Source: Nitrospira sp.
GTDB taxonomy: Bacteria; Nitrospirota; Nitrospiria; Nitrospirales; UBA8639
Reading direction: 5' to 3'
Length of the DNA stretch: 64,000 bases
Assembly: GCA_011523385.1 (NCBI GenBank)
Contig: WTGX01000001.1
Span: 62,001 to 126,000, forward strand
The notes under the pieces are model-generated. The model did no database searches, was not told the origin of the DNA, and saw nothing but the letters and a program-made list of their open reading frames with translations. The translations under genes and the position numbers were made by a program. Positions 26,502 to 34,666 of the stretch are shown here, piece after piece. The first letter of the stretch is position 1, and each line of letters starts with the position of its first letter.

Positions 26502-27538
26502 CAGGGAGCGGTCTCCGCTTTTCTGCCCGGCAATTTTCGCAGCCGTTCCAGCGGCAGGTACGGCAACACGTTACCCGCGGCTTTTGAATCCAGAATGATC
26601 TTGTCGACCTTCGAGAGGACTTCTTCCATGGTTTCGATATACAGGCGCTTGCCGATGACACCTTTGGCTTTCTTGTATTCCTCCAGTGTTTGCAAGAAGT
26701 GGTTGGCTTCACCTTCCGCCCGCGCGATTCTGGCCTGGGCGTAGCCTTTGGCTTGATTGACGTCTTGGGCCGCTTGTCCCTTGGCTTTCGGAATGATGTC
26801 GTTCCGATACCCATGGGCCTGGTTGATCAGTTGCTCCCGTTCCTCCTTGGCGCTGGCGACGTCCTTAAAGAATTTGGCCACTTTCTGGGGCGGGTTCACG
26901 TCGAGCAATTGCACGGTGGCAATCTGGACGCCGCCCTGGTACTCATCGACGATGGTTTGCAGGAGTTCCTGCGTGGATTGCTGGATCGCGGCCTTGCCCA
27001 CGGTCAACGCTTCGTCGATTTTATTTTTGCCGATAATTTCCCGCATGGCGGCCTCAGCCGATTTGCGTATGGTTTCTTCGATATTGGCCACGTTGAACAG
27101 GTAGTCTTTGGCCTGGCTGATCTTGTATTGGACGATGAATTCCACGGAGAGAATGTTCATATCTCCGGTCAACATGAGGGCTTCCTGCGGGACGATTTGC
27201 GCCCGTCCCCGGGCATTGGTGCGAAATCCGACTTCGATCCGGTGCAGTTTTTGCACCTTCGGCGTGACCACGCTTTCAATAAAGGGGATCTTGAGGTGGG
27301 GACCCGGTTCGACGGTCCGAACCACGTCGCCGAACCGCTTGACGAGCCCTTCTTCATCGGGTTCGACTTTGAAGACCGATTGAGAGAGCACCAGGATGCC
27401 CGCCACGATCAGGACGATAGACTTCATTCCGCGAGTCGGCTTCATGCGCTGCCATTGTTCCTTGGCTTTATTGAGGACGTCGTCAAGCGGATCGGCTCCG
27501 CCTTGTTGACCCCATGGATCTCTTGGTTCCCAAGCCAT
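26501..27538 (-). CDS. hflK: HflK, FtsH protease modulator
   Basis: Partner of HflC, 345 residues. An N-terminal cytoplasmic segment with the HflK-typical start MAWEPRDPWGQQGG precedes a transmembrane helix (SIVLIVAGILVLSQSVF, about 45-61). The SPFH domain (VEPDEEGLVKRFGDVVRTVEPGPHLKIPF) and the coiled coil with QAAQDVNQAKGYAQARIARAEGEA follow. First gene of the pair hflK-hflC. A 7-bp inverted repeat lies 35-58 bp upstream of its start. Confidence 0.94.
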   Translation of the reverse strand: MAWEPRDPWGQQGGADPLDDVLNKAKEQWQRMKPTRGMKSIVLIVAGILVLSQSVFKVEPDEEGLVKRFGDVVRTVEPGPHLKIPFIESVVTPKVQKLHRIEVGFRTNARGRAQIVPQEALMLTGDMNILSVEFIVQYKISQAKDYLFNVANIEETIRKSAEAAMREIIGKNKIDEALTVGKAAIQQSTQELLQTIVDEYQGGVQIATVQLLDVNPPQKVAKFFKDVASAKEEREQLINQAHGYRNDIIPKAKGQAAQDVNQAKGYAQARIARAEGEANHFLQTLEEYKKAKGVIGKRLYIETMEEVLSKVDKIILDSKAAGNVLPYLPLERLRKLPGRKAETAP

Positions 27539-27571
27539 ATGGTTGTCTCAGTGATGAATGGAAACGAGTAC

Positions 27572-27596
27572 GTTAATGACTGTTCCCCACATTAAC
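27572..27596. promoter_or_regulatory. Inverted repeat upstream of hflK
   Basis: GTTAATG (27572-27578) and CATTAAC (27590-27596) are perfect complements with an 11-base spacer, in the upstream region of hflK. It could be an operator or a hairpin; nothing more can be said. Confidence 0.25.
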
Positions 27597-27722
27597 AGAA
27601 GCCTCGCGTATAAGCAACAAACAGCATATCGGCGAACCCGTACAAGGAGGTGAACGAAGTAAGCAGCGTCCGCCCCTCGATGTTCAGGGCCAGGCCAAAC
27701 ACGTCGAACATTTCCCGGGTCT

Positions 27723-29087
27723 TCAAAACAGGCCGATGGCGTGAAGGAGGACAATCGAAACGGCAATAGGGGCGATGACGCGGGTCGAGACTTGCCAGAT
27801 GAAATAGCCTGTTTCACTGTTCATGTTGAGTTCCTCGCGGCTCATGTGTTTGGACATCACCCAACCGGCAAAGATGGCCATGCAGATCGCGCCTAACGGC
27901 AGCATGAGATTCGAGGTGAGGAAGTCGAGGTGGTCGAAAAAGGTCATCCCCAGGACCGTGACGTCTGACCAGAGGTTGAATGAAAAGGCCGTGCCGAATC
28001 CCAAGAGCCACGTGGCGAGACCTGTCCGGAAAGCGGCTTGCCGACGGGTCACGTTGAACTTTTCGATCAGCATGGTCACCGTCGGTTCAACCAATGAAAT
28101 GGATGAGGTCCATGCCGCAATCAGGAGCAACACGAAAAAGAGTGTTCCGAAGAACGTTCCTCCGGTCATGTGGCCGAAGGCTACGGGAAGGGTTTCAAAA
28201 ATGAGACTGGGCCCGGCTCCGGGCGCGAGGTCATTCGCAAAGACAATGGGAAAAATCGCCATGCCTGCGACGAGGGCCACCAACGTATCGGCGACGGCGA
28301 CGGCCACGGAAGTACTGGCAATGGAAGTGCCCTTGGGCACGTAGGACCCATATATCATGATGGAGCCCATGCCCAGGCTCAACGTAAAAAACGCGTGACC
28401 CAGGGCCGTGAGCATGCTGGTGCCTGAAAAGTGGCTGAAGTCGGGTGTGAATAAAAAGGCGATCCCTTTCATGAAGTAACCGGTGGTCATGGCGTAGCCC
28501 ACGAGAACGAGTAACAGCACAACCAGCACCGGCATGAGATAGGTGACGGCTTTTTCCAATCCATTGCGTACCCCTCGGGCCACGATGAACATGGTGATGA
28601 GCATGAACGCCGTATGCCAACCCACCTGCACTAAGGGATTTCCAATAAAGTCTCCAAAGAGACTCGATGCTCCGTCTCCGCTGAGTCCCGAGAAATCACC
28701 GTTAACCGCATGGAGAATATACCCGATGGTCCATCCGCCGATAACGCTGTAATAGGAAAGGATCAATACGCTGGCAACGGTGCCGGACCATCCGATGATC
28801 TGCCAGCCTTGATTGGCGTTGGCTTCCGCAGCCAGAACACGCATGGTATTGACCGGCGTTCGTTTGCCGCGACGTCCGAGCATCACCTCCGTCATCATCA
28901 GCGGAATCCCCAAGGCCGCCACACAGAGGAGATAGACGAATACAAAGGCGCTACCCCCGTTTTCCCCTGTAATGTAGGGAAATTTCCAGATGTTCCCGAG
29001 ACCGACCGCGGAGCCGGTCGCCGCCATGATAAAGGCCAAGCGGGATGACCATTGGCCGTGGATGGGTTGTTTGTCGTGGGTGGGCAT
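27723..29087 (-). CDS. Sodium-dependent NSS-family transporter
   Basis: A 454-residue inner-membrane symporter with about 11-12 hydrophobic segments in the LeuT-type neurotransmitter:sodium symporter pattern. The unwound TM1 motif AATGSAVGLGNIWKFPYITGENGGSAF holds Na+ and substrate contacts, and MMTEVMLGRRGKR and the TM8-like STSVAVAVADTLVALVAG also fit. It likely imports an amino acid with Na+. It is divergent from the ThyX-like gene. Downstream a 39-codon frame (27592-27711, minus) could encode a small partner, but it does not resemble known small NSS subunits. Confidence 0.92.
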   Translation of the reverse strand: MPTHDKQPIHGQWSSRLAFIMAATGSAVGLGNIWKFPYITGENGGSAFVFVYLLCVAALGIPLMMTEVMLGRRGKRTPVNTMRVLAAEANANQGWQIIGWSGTVASVLILSYYSVIGGWTIGYILHAVNGDFSGLSGDGASSLFGDFIGNPLVQVGWHTAFMLITMFIVARGVRNGLEKAVTYLMPVLVVLLLVLVGYAMTTGYFMKGIAFLFTPDFSHFSGTSMLTALGHAFFTLSLGMGSIMIYGSYVPKGTSIASTSVAVAVADTLVALVAGMAIFPIVFANDLAPGAGPSLIFETLPVAFGHMTGGTFFGTLFFVLLLIAAWTSSISLVEPTVTMLIEKFNVTRRQAAFRTGLATWLLGFGTAFSFNLWSDVTVLGMTFFDHLDFLTSNLMLPLGAICMAIFAGWVMSKHMSREELNMNSETGYFIWQVSTRVIAPIAVSIVLLHAIGLF

Positions 29088-29144
29088 CGCCGTACTCTTT
29101 CGGTTGTTCCGGTGCGCCTTCAGGGGCCGGACGGAGCCTGCCTT

Positions 29145-29169
29145 GCCTGTCCTGAGCGAAGTCGAAGGA
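29145..29169. repeat. GTCCTGAGCGAAGTCGAAGGA-type extragenic repeat
   Basis: CCTGTCCTGAGCGAAGTCGA and the following AGGA match a sequence I know as a very common extragenic repeat in many bacterial genomes. It lies in the gap between the NSS transporter and the ThyX-like gene. Confidence 0.5.
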
Positions 29170-29288
29170 AGCGAAGCCGAAGGTGCCGGCCCGGATTTCT
29201 CGTTGGGGATGGAGTGTAGCCCGCCGCGCCCCGCGTTTCAAGAGTCTTTCGTGACGTTGTTGCGAAGAGGTGATGACCGCATGCCAAC

Positions 29289-29318
29289 TTGAGATTAGAT
29301 CGGTTGCCTGATTATAGT
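29289..29318 (+). promoter_or_regulatory. Candidate promoter before the ThyX-like gene
   Basis: TTGAGA (29289-29294) and TATAGT (29313-29318) are 18 bp apart. If real, transcription starts near 29325, and the ThyX-like protein would begin at the downstream GTG 29359 rather than at GTG 29317, which lies inside the -10 element. Confidence 0.4.
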
Positions 29319-30852
29319 GAGTGGCAGGCGGCATGAAGCCGTAGAGCCGAAGAAGAACGTGACCGACGAGCAGAAAAACAAACGCCGGGTGATCGTCCTT
29401 GCGCCGATGCCGCCCGAGAAAGCGGCCTATGCCCTGGCCCGGTACAGCCGTTCCCCGGATTCCATTGAAGACAGCTTGCGGTGGGTCCACGGGCACTCGT
29501 CCGAGAAGTTTTGGGAGCAGTTCTATTTTGCCTACGGGCATGCCTCGATCGCCGATCTGGGGCACGTGACCGTGTGCCTGGAAGGCATTTCCGAACTGGC
29601 GGCCATTCGTCTGGAAGATGAACCGTTGTGGGATGGACAGGCCAAGTCCAGCCGGTATCAGAACTTTGCCGTGTCCGGCTGTTACGTGCCGTCCACCATC
29701 CAGGATTCCGAACCCGAGGCGTTTTATCGCGGGATTCTCGGCAGCCTGTTCAATCTTTATCGCACGTTTCATGATCCCCTGCTGGAACATCTGGAACGGC
29801 ATTATCCCAGACCCGATGGCATGAGCGAGGCGAATTACGGCCGAACTTTGGCCGCGCGCGTGTACGATATTACCCGGTACCTGCTGCCCCTGGCCTCGAC
29901 GACGAACGTCGGGGAGGTGGTCAGTATCCGGACGCTGGAAAAACAAATCACCCGGTTCTTGTCGACGCAACTACCCGAACTCCAGGCCCTTGGCGAGGAG
30001 TTGCAGGAAGCCTGCGCCAAACCTCCTTCCAATGTGTGGGGAGAATTGGACGGAGAGACCGGCAAACCTGCGGAACCGCTGGCCCCGACGTTGGCTCGCC
30101 ACGCCAAGGCCAACGAGTACCAAACGGAGGTCTACCGGGATCTGTCCAGGCACGCCAAGAAGATCTTTCGCAAGGGGGGCTTGGATCAGCCGTCGGCCTG
30201 GGCCGGTCAAACGGTGCCGGTTGATCTCATCGAGCCGCATTCGCTGATGGACGAACTGGTCACGAGCGTGTTGTATCGCGTCAGCCAGGCGCCGTATCGC
30301 CGCATTCTGGAATTGGTGCGGGAATGGCCGGAGAAGGAAAAGCAGGAAACCCTTGAAGTGGCCTTACGCCATCGCGGGCCCTATGACGAATCGATCAAGG
30401 AGTTTCGATGCGGTTACCCCCTCATCTTCGACGTATTGATGGACATCGGCGGGTGGCGGGACCTCCACCGGCATCGACGGTGCCAGCAGATCCAACAGAA
30501 CTTTACCACCGTGCACGGTTATGAGACCCCGCCCCCGTTGTATGAGGCCAACCTGGACGGGGAATATCAAATGGCCATGGACGCGGTTCAACAGGATATC
30601 GAACGGTTGAGGGGCATGGATCAGGAAGCCTCGATCTACGCGATTCCCTTCGGGTTCAGGGTCCGGTGCGTCTTTAAAATGGACTATGCCCAGGCAGACT
30701 ATATGTGTCAGCTCCGGTCGGGAGTCAAAGGCCATTGGTCCTACCGCACGGTGGCCTGGGAAATGAAGAAACAAATCATGAAACAGTATCCTCATCTGGG
30801 CGGATTGATTGCCGCCACTCCGCCCGACGTCGAGGATACGCTGACGCGATGA
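29317..30852 (+). CDS. Double-length ThyX-like protein (FAD-dependent thymidylate synthase family)
   Basis: 511 residues, about twice a normal ThyX (220-270), apparently two ThyX folds in tandem. The first has FAYGHASIADLGHVTVCLEG and, where ThyX has its signature, a sequence ending AKSSRYQNF: the SxRY end is kept but the RHR start is missing. The second has DLHRHRRCQQIQQNF: RHR is kept but the catalytic Ser is absent. ThyX makes dTMP from dUMP with FAD, NADPH and methylene-THF, its active site being formed between subunits, so the two half-sites may complement each other. GTG 29317 is the longest start; GTG 29359 is plausible given the promoter. It could be the cell's thymidylate synthase or a paralogue with another job. 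Confidence 0.75.
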   Translation: MSGRRHEAVEPKKNVTDEQKNKRRVIVLAPMPPEKAAYALARYSRSPDSIEDSLRWVHGHSSEKFWEQFYFAYGHASIADLGHVTVCLEGISELAAIRLEDEPLWDGQAKSSRYQNFAVSGCYVPSTIQDSEPEAFYRGILGSLFNLYRTFHDPLLEHLERHYPRPDGMSEANYGRTLAARVYDITRYLLPLASTTNVGEVVSIRTLEKQITRFLSTQLPELQALGEELQEACAKPPSNVWGELDGETGKPAEPLAPTLARHAKANEYQTEVYRDLSRHAKKIFRKGGLDQPSAWAGQTVPVDLIEPHSLMDELVTSVLYRVSQAPYRRILELVREWPEKEKQETLEVALRHRGPYDESIKEFRCGYPLIFDVLMDIGGWRDLHRHRRCQQIQQNFTTVHGYETPPPLYEANLDGEYQMAMDAVQQDIERLRGMDQEASIYAIPFGFRVRCVFKMDYAQADYMCQLRSGVKGHWSYRTVAWEMKKQIMKQYPHLGGLIAATPPDVEDTLTR

Positions 30853-30939
30853 GCCGGGCAGAACCGGCCCGGTGCATTATGGTATGAAAAGAACCCACCC
30901 ATCTTCTCCTCTCTTTGCTCCTCCCTCTACCCCACCTGG

Positions 30940-31016
30940 CCTCCCCTTACAAAGGGGAGGCAAAGACGAGCATGACCCGCTATTTCCCCTCCTTTGTAAG
31001 GAAGGGCAAGGGGAGG
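30940..31016. repeat. SD/anti-SD palindrome repeat, two units in opposite orientation
   Basis: Unit one, CCTCCCCTTACAAAGGGGAG plus G, is at 30940-30960; unit two at 30986-31016 begins CCCCTCCTTTGTAAGGAAGG and ends GGGGAGG. Flanking CTCTACC (30925-30931) and GGTAGAG (31015-31021) are also complementary, so the whole 97 bp is a MITE-like inverted repeat. The GGGGAGG at its right end serves as the best Shine-Dalgarno for the next gene. Confidence 0.75.
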
Positions 31017-31025
31017 TAGAGTTGC

Positions 31026-32096
31026 ATGAGGGATTCCTGTCGTGATGCGAGCGATGAACGCGGGCCACGCATGAGCAAAGAACAGATCATCGAACAGGCC
31101 GTCCTCAGAGGGGATTGGGACGTGGTGCGCGACGCCGCAACGCACTGGTCGCAGGGTGAGACTGCCGGCCCAAGGGCGTTTTTTGCCTTGAACGTCGTGT
31201 ATCTGTTGAAGGGTGAGTTTGCCCTCGCGTGGAAGATGTACGCGAAGTCGTTACAGGAGGAGGCGGATATTGCGAACGTTCGCGAATGGGTTGATCGCCT
31301 GAGCAGGACGTATCCGGAAGAAGGCTTTGTGCATCTGATGCACGGGATGTTTCTGGCGCAATCCGGTCAATCGGAGCAATCGATCACCAGTTACCAAAAG
31401 GCAATCGAATTGGCCCCGGACTCGCCCTTTCCCCATTTTTTTCTGGCTCAGATTTATCAACGGATGGCCCAAACGGATAAGGCCATCAAGGCCTATCGCC
31501 AAGCCGTCAAATTGGATCCGGCCTATTTGGCCGCTCGGTTGAACCTGGGCGCGGCGTATCAGGAACACGGCCAGTTGGAAATGGCCATTCCCCAGTACCG
31601 GGAACTGATCAAACTCGCGCCCGGGGATGCCTTGGGTTACGTGAATCTGGCTTGCGCGTTGGCCGAACAGGGAAAGATCGACGCGGCCATTCGTGAATAT
31701 AAAACCGCGGTGCAGCTCAATCCTGAAGACTTTGAGGTGCACTATGCGCTGGCCGGGGTCTATGAACAAAAAGGGCGGCGTGACCTCGCCCTGCGGGAAT
31801 ATCAGGAAGCCTTGCGCATCAAGCCGGACTTCGGCCCGGCGGCAACGGAAATCGGATGGATGCTACTGGACAAGGGCCAGGTCGATGCGGCGCTCGATAG
31901 TTTCAGCGTGGCCATCAAGGCCGATCCCAACGACGCGCGGGCGACGTTTGGCGTGGGGCGAGTCTACGACCTCAAACGCAAACCCGAGATTGCGGGGGAT
32001 CATTATCAGCAAGCCTTGCAACTGGAAAAAGATCCTGCCAAGAAAACCGCCATCCTGAATTTCATCGACAAGATCGTAGGCGGCTATCACGACTGA
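31026..32096 (+). CDS. TPR-repeat protein
   Basis: A soluble protein of 356 residues made of about eight tetratricopeptide repeats from residue 80 onward (for example AITSYQKAIELAPDSPFPHF, AIKAYRQAVKLDPAYLAARL). TPRs form a superhelical protein-binding scaffold, and no catalytic domain is present. The partner is unknown. ATG 31026 is favoured by GGGGAGG ten bases upstream, which belongs to the adjacent repeat element; ATG 31071 (MSKEQIIEQ) looks better as a protein start but has a weak SD. It lies 78 bp before the zinc-ribbon coiled-coil gene on the same strand. Confidence 0.85.
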   Translation: MRDSCRDASDERGPRMSKEQIIEQAVLRGDWDVVRDAATHWSQGETAGPRAFFALNVVYLLKGEFALAWKMYAKSLQEEADIANVREWVDRLSRTYPEEGFVHLMHGMFLAQSGQSEQSITSYQKAIELAPDSPFPHFFLAQIYQRMAQTDKAIKAYRQAVKLDPAYLAARLNLGAAYQEHGQLEMAIPQYRELIKLAPGDALGYVNLACALAEQGKIDAAIREYKTAVQLNPEDFEVHYALAGVYEQKGRRDLALREYQEALRIKPDFGPAATEIGWMLLDKGQVDAALDSFSVAIKADPNDARATFGVGRVYDLKRKPEIAGDHYQQALQLEKDPAKKTAILNFIDKIVGGYHD

Positions 32097-32174
32097 CTTT
32101 GCTATTTGCAGGATAGATGCGGTAAGGTGTTCGATCATGACTGACTCAGTCCTTTCTCATGTGCAGAGGCGTTT

Positions 32175-32939
32175 TTGAATTTTCAACTTTCCCTCCTGGT
32201 ACAACTCCAGCAGCTTGACCTGAAGCTGCATGATCTCGAAAAACAACAACAACAGATTCCCGAACGGCTTCACGCGGCTCAATCACCGGTCGACGAGGCG
32301 CGGAAGCGCGCGGAAGGCCTGAAGACCCTGCTGGAGACTATTGCGGCGGAGCGACGTAGCGGTGAAGATGATTTGAGTGCGCATGAGAGTCACGTCCAGA
32401 AAATGCGCGGGCGGTTGAACGAGTTGAAAACGAACAAAGAGTATCAGGCCCATTTGTTTGAACTTGAACTGGCCAACAAGAAAAAGGATGGTCTGGAAGA
32501 ACGGGTCCTCCTGGCCATGGAGCGGGGGGAAGAGAAGCAGAAGGAATTGGACGAAGTCGAGAAACGGCTTCAGGAATTCATTCAAACCCTGGAACAGGAA
32601 AAGGGTGAACTGGAGGCCTTATCGGCGAAATTGGCTGATGAGGTCGCGCAAATCGAGCAAGCAAAGCAAGGCCTGATCGCTTCGCTGGAAAAACGGGTCC
32701 ATCATCGATACTCAATGCTCAAATCTTCCATGAAACTCGTGGTGGTAGCCACCGTCCAGGGTGAAACTTGCCAGGGGTGTCAATTACAAATTCCTCCCCA
32801 GCTAGTCGCCAGTGTGAAGCGGGCCGACGACCTGTTGACCTGTCCCTACTGTCATTGCATTTTGTATTATGAGGCCGCGCTCCATGAAACAGGTGTGGGC
32901 GCCGAAGAACCCGTGGCTCAAGAACAGATGGATGGATGA
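32175..32939 (+). CDS. C4-type zinc-ribbon coiled-coil protein (DUF164/CdsZ-like)
   Basis: 254 residues: a long antiparallel coiled coil (about 10-175, with LQQLDLKLHDLEKQQQQIPE and LNELKTNKEYQAHLFELE) followed by a zinc ribbon (about 200-235), CQGCQLQIPPQL ... CPYCHCIL. This is the conserved family often annotated as zf-RING_7 or CT398-like, found in most bacteria; relatives were linked to secretion-system and sigma-54 contacts, but the general function is unclear. The start is TTG at 32175 with AGAGG six bases upstream. rnpB follows 75 bp downstream. Confidence 0.85.
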   Translation: MNFQLSLLVQLQQLDLKLHDLEKQQQQIPERLHAAQSPVDEARKRAEGLKTLLETIAAERRSGEDDLSAHESHVQKMRGRLNELKTNKEYQAHLFELELANKKKDGLEERVLLAMERGEEKQKELDEVEKRLQEFIQTLEQEKGELEALSAKLADEVAQIEQAKQGLIASLEKRVHHRYSMLKSSMKLVVVATVQGETCQGCQLQIPPQLVASVKRADDLLTCPYCHCILYYEAALHETGVGAEEPVAQEQMDG

Positions 32940-32971
32940 GCGTTTCCTGAACGTTCTCTCCCGCCAGTCTC

Positions 32972-33000
32972 TTGTTTCCGACACAGGCATTGCGTATCAT
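32972..33000 (+). promoter_or_regulatory. Candidate rnpB promoter
   Basis: TTGTTT (32972-32977) and TATCAT (32995-33000) are 17 bp apart, placing the start close to 33007-33012, just before the RNase P RNA P1 stem. Confidence 0.5.
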
Positions 33001-33011
33001 GGTTTCCGGGT

Positions 33012-33460
33012 ATGAGGGCGTGGGTCAGGTGGCCGCTTGCCTGATTTCAGGTGAGAGGAAAGTCCGGACTCCACAGGGCAGGGTGCTGGGTAACGCCCAG
33101 GCGGAGTAATCCGACATGAGCGCCACAGAAAATAAACCGCCCCGGGGCCATCCTCGGATGGCCGGGGGTAAGGGTGAAATGGTGGGGTAAGAGCCCACCG
33201 CGTCCGCGGCGACGTGGATGGCAGGGTAAGCATCACCCGGAGCAAGACCAAATAGGAGGACGCGCCGAACGGCCTGCTTGGCTTTGCACGGCAAACGCCG
33301 TGTGCGAAGGTGAGTCGGGACGTTCGGGAGAGGCCGGTCCGGCCGAGGTTCTCGGGTAGGTCGCTGGAGGCTTATGGTAACATAAGCCGTAGAGACATGG
33401 TCACCGCCGTATGCACGCTCGATACGGAACAGAATCCGGCTTATCGACCCGCCCCCGTAC
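33012..33460 (+). ncRNA. rnpB: RNase P RNA (bacterial type A)
   Basis: The catalytic RNA that removes tRNA 5' leaders. The universally conserved GAGGAAAGTCCGGACTCC (33055-33072) near the 5' end and CAGAATCCGGCTTATCG (33430-33446) near the 3' end are present. The terminal P1 helix is formed by GGCGTGGGTC (about 33017-33026) and GACCCGCC (about 33447-33454). CACAGAAAATAAACCGC and GGTAAGGGTGAAA in the middle are also typical. The ends are estimated from P1 pairing. A tRNA-Glu gene lies about 145 bp downstream. Confidence 0.93.
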
Positions 33461-33547
33461 CTTTCTCATGCCAACGCGAGAATGTGTGGCCGGCATGCTT
33501 GCACGCCTCGAATGCATCATGGCACATTCGATCGTTGGGAAACCCGT

Positions 33548-33577
33548 TTGACTCGATCAGATCACCCCTGTTACCAT
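33548..33577 (+). promoter_or_regulatory. Candidate tRNA-Glu promoter
   Basis: TTGACT (33548-33553) and TACCAT (33572-33577) with an 18-bp spacer lie 26 bases before the tRNA, an expected distance. Confidence 0.45.
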
Positions 33578-33603
33578 GCATTCTTTCTGAGCATTCGTTT
33601 TCT

Positions 33604-33681
33604 GTCCCCATCGTCTAGTCTGGCCTAGGACGCCGGCCTTTCAAGCCGGCAACACGGGTTCAAATCCCGTTGGGGACGCCA
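33604..33681 (+). tRNA. tRNA-Glu (anticodon TTC)
   Basis: A full cloverleaf: acceptor GTCCCCA / TGGGGAC, anticodon stem GCCGG/CCGGC around the loop CTTTCAA (anticodon TTC, reading GAA/GAG), T-arm ACGGGTTCAAATCCCGT, discriminator G and encoded CCA. A hairpin terminator follows at once. Confidence 0.95.
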
Positions 33682-33690
33682 TTATAGAGT

Positions 33691-33722
33691 AGCCGCTGAA
33701 CCGTGTTTCAGCGGCTTTTTTT
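33691..33722 (+). terminator. Rho-independent terminator after tRNA-Glu
   Basis: AGCCGCTGAA (33691-33700) and TTCAGCGGCT (33707-33716) form a 10-bp stem followed by a T run (33715-33722). Confidence 0.85.
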
Positions 33723-33750
33723 GACGTGGAGTTGGGGACGGAGGAGCGTC

Positions 33751-34650
33751 ATGAAGCGGCACAAAAAGCGTGGAGCGTGGTTGACCGTGTTCATCGGACT
33801 GACGGGGATGGTCCTGGGATGGCACACGGCGGCGGCTGAATGGAAGTATGAGTCAACCGAACCTCCGATCGAATCCAAATTTGAGATGATCGAGGGAAAG
33901 GATGGGGCCCCGATGATCAAGATCCCCGAAGGGGAGTTTCTGATGGGGGCCAATGACGGGTCGAGGAATGAACGTCCGGAACATACGGTGTGGTTGGACA
34001 GTTATTATATCGATCAATTTGAAGTGACGATGGAACGATATCAGAAATTCCTCGATGAGACCAATCACGAGTTGCCTCCATTGTGGGACGACTATGCGGC
34101 CGTTGAAGAGGCGAAAGATCGTCCGGCCGTGGGCATGGCGTGGGACAGCGCGAAAGTCTACTGTGAATGGGTGGACAAGCGGCTGCCGACCGAAGCCGAA
34201 TGGGAGAAGGGCGCCCGGGGTACCGATGGGCGTCGCTACCCCTGGGGACACATGCAGCCGTTCGTCGATATTGCGCGGTATAACTTCGGCACGACCGGAT
34301 GGGTCAGCTACAAGGTGACATTGGCGCCCGTGAAGAGCGGAGTGACCGGCATGAGTATCCGTCATGGATTAAAGGAGGGGACGAAGAGTCCCTATGGGTT
34401 GTACCACATGGCGGGCAACGCGTCGGAATGGGTGGCGGATTGGTACGATCGGACGTATTACGAAGAGAGTCCGGAGAAGAATCCACCGGGACCAGCCGGG
34501 GGAGAACGGAAAGTCTATCGAGGCGGATCGTGGGAAGATCCGCCCAAATGGTTGAAAGTGACCGCCCGGCGAAGCGCCGAACCGAATTTCCCCATTGACG
34601 CGAACGACCTGACGATCGGGTTTCGTTGTGCGATGGACGTAAAGAAATAA
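33751..34650 (+). CDS. Exported FGE-sulfatase-fold protein (formylglycine-generating enzyme-like)
   Basis: A signal peptide (residues 1-31, KRHKKRGAWLTVFIGLTGMV ... AAAE) is followed by a full SUMF1/FGE-sulfatase domain: IPEGEFLMGAND, DQFEVTMERYQKFL, RLPTEAEWEKGARG, YPWG, LYHMAGNASEWVADW, YRGGSWEDP, TIGFRC. The pair of cysteines that formylglycine-generating enzymes use after the GGS(W/Y) motif is absent (EDPPKWLKVTARRS), so it is unlikely to oxidise sulfatases; similar domains serve as binding or structural modules in the periplasm. ATG 33751 follows GGAGGAGCGTC. It converges on nrdJ. Confidence 0.85.
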   Translation: MKRHKKRGAWLTVFIGLTGMVLGWHTAAAEWKYESTEPPIESKFEMIEGKDGAPMIKIPEGEFLMGANDGSRNERPEHTVWLDSYYIDQFEVTMERYQKFLDETNHELPPLWDDYAAVEEAKDRPAVGMAWDSAKVYCEWVDKRLPTEAEWEKGARGTDGRRYPWGHMQPFVDIARYNFGTTGWVSYKVTLAPVKSGVTGMSIRHGLKEGTKSPYGLYHMAGNASEWVADWYDRTYYEESPEKNPPGPAGGERKVYRGGSWEDPPKWLKVTARRSAEPNFPIDANDLTIGFRCAMDVKK

Positions 34651-34666
34651 ATCAGAGGTTCCTAAC

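Noticed and set aside
27592-27711. 39-codon minus-strand frame (starting MFDVFGLALNIEG) after the NSS transporter, with G/C-rich third positions
   Set aside because: No likeness to known small NSS subunits, no clear SD and no transmembrane helix of the MetS type; possibly the decayed end of a gene.
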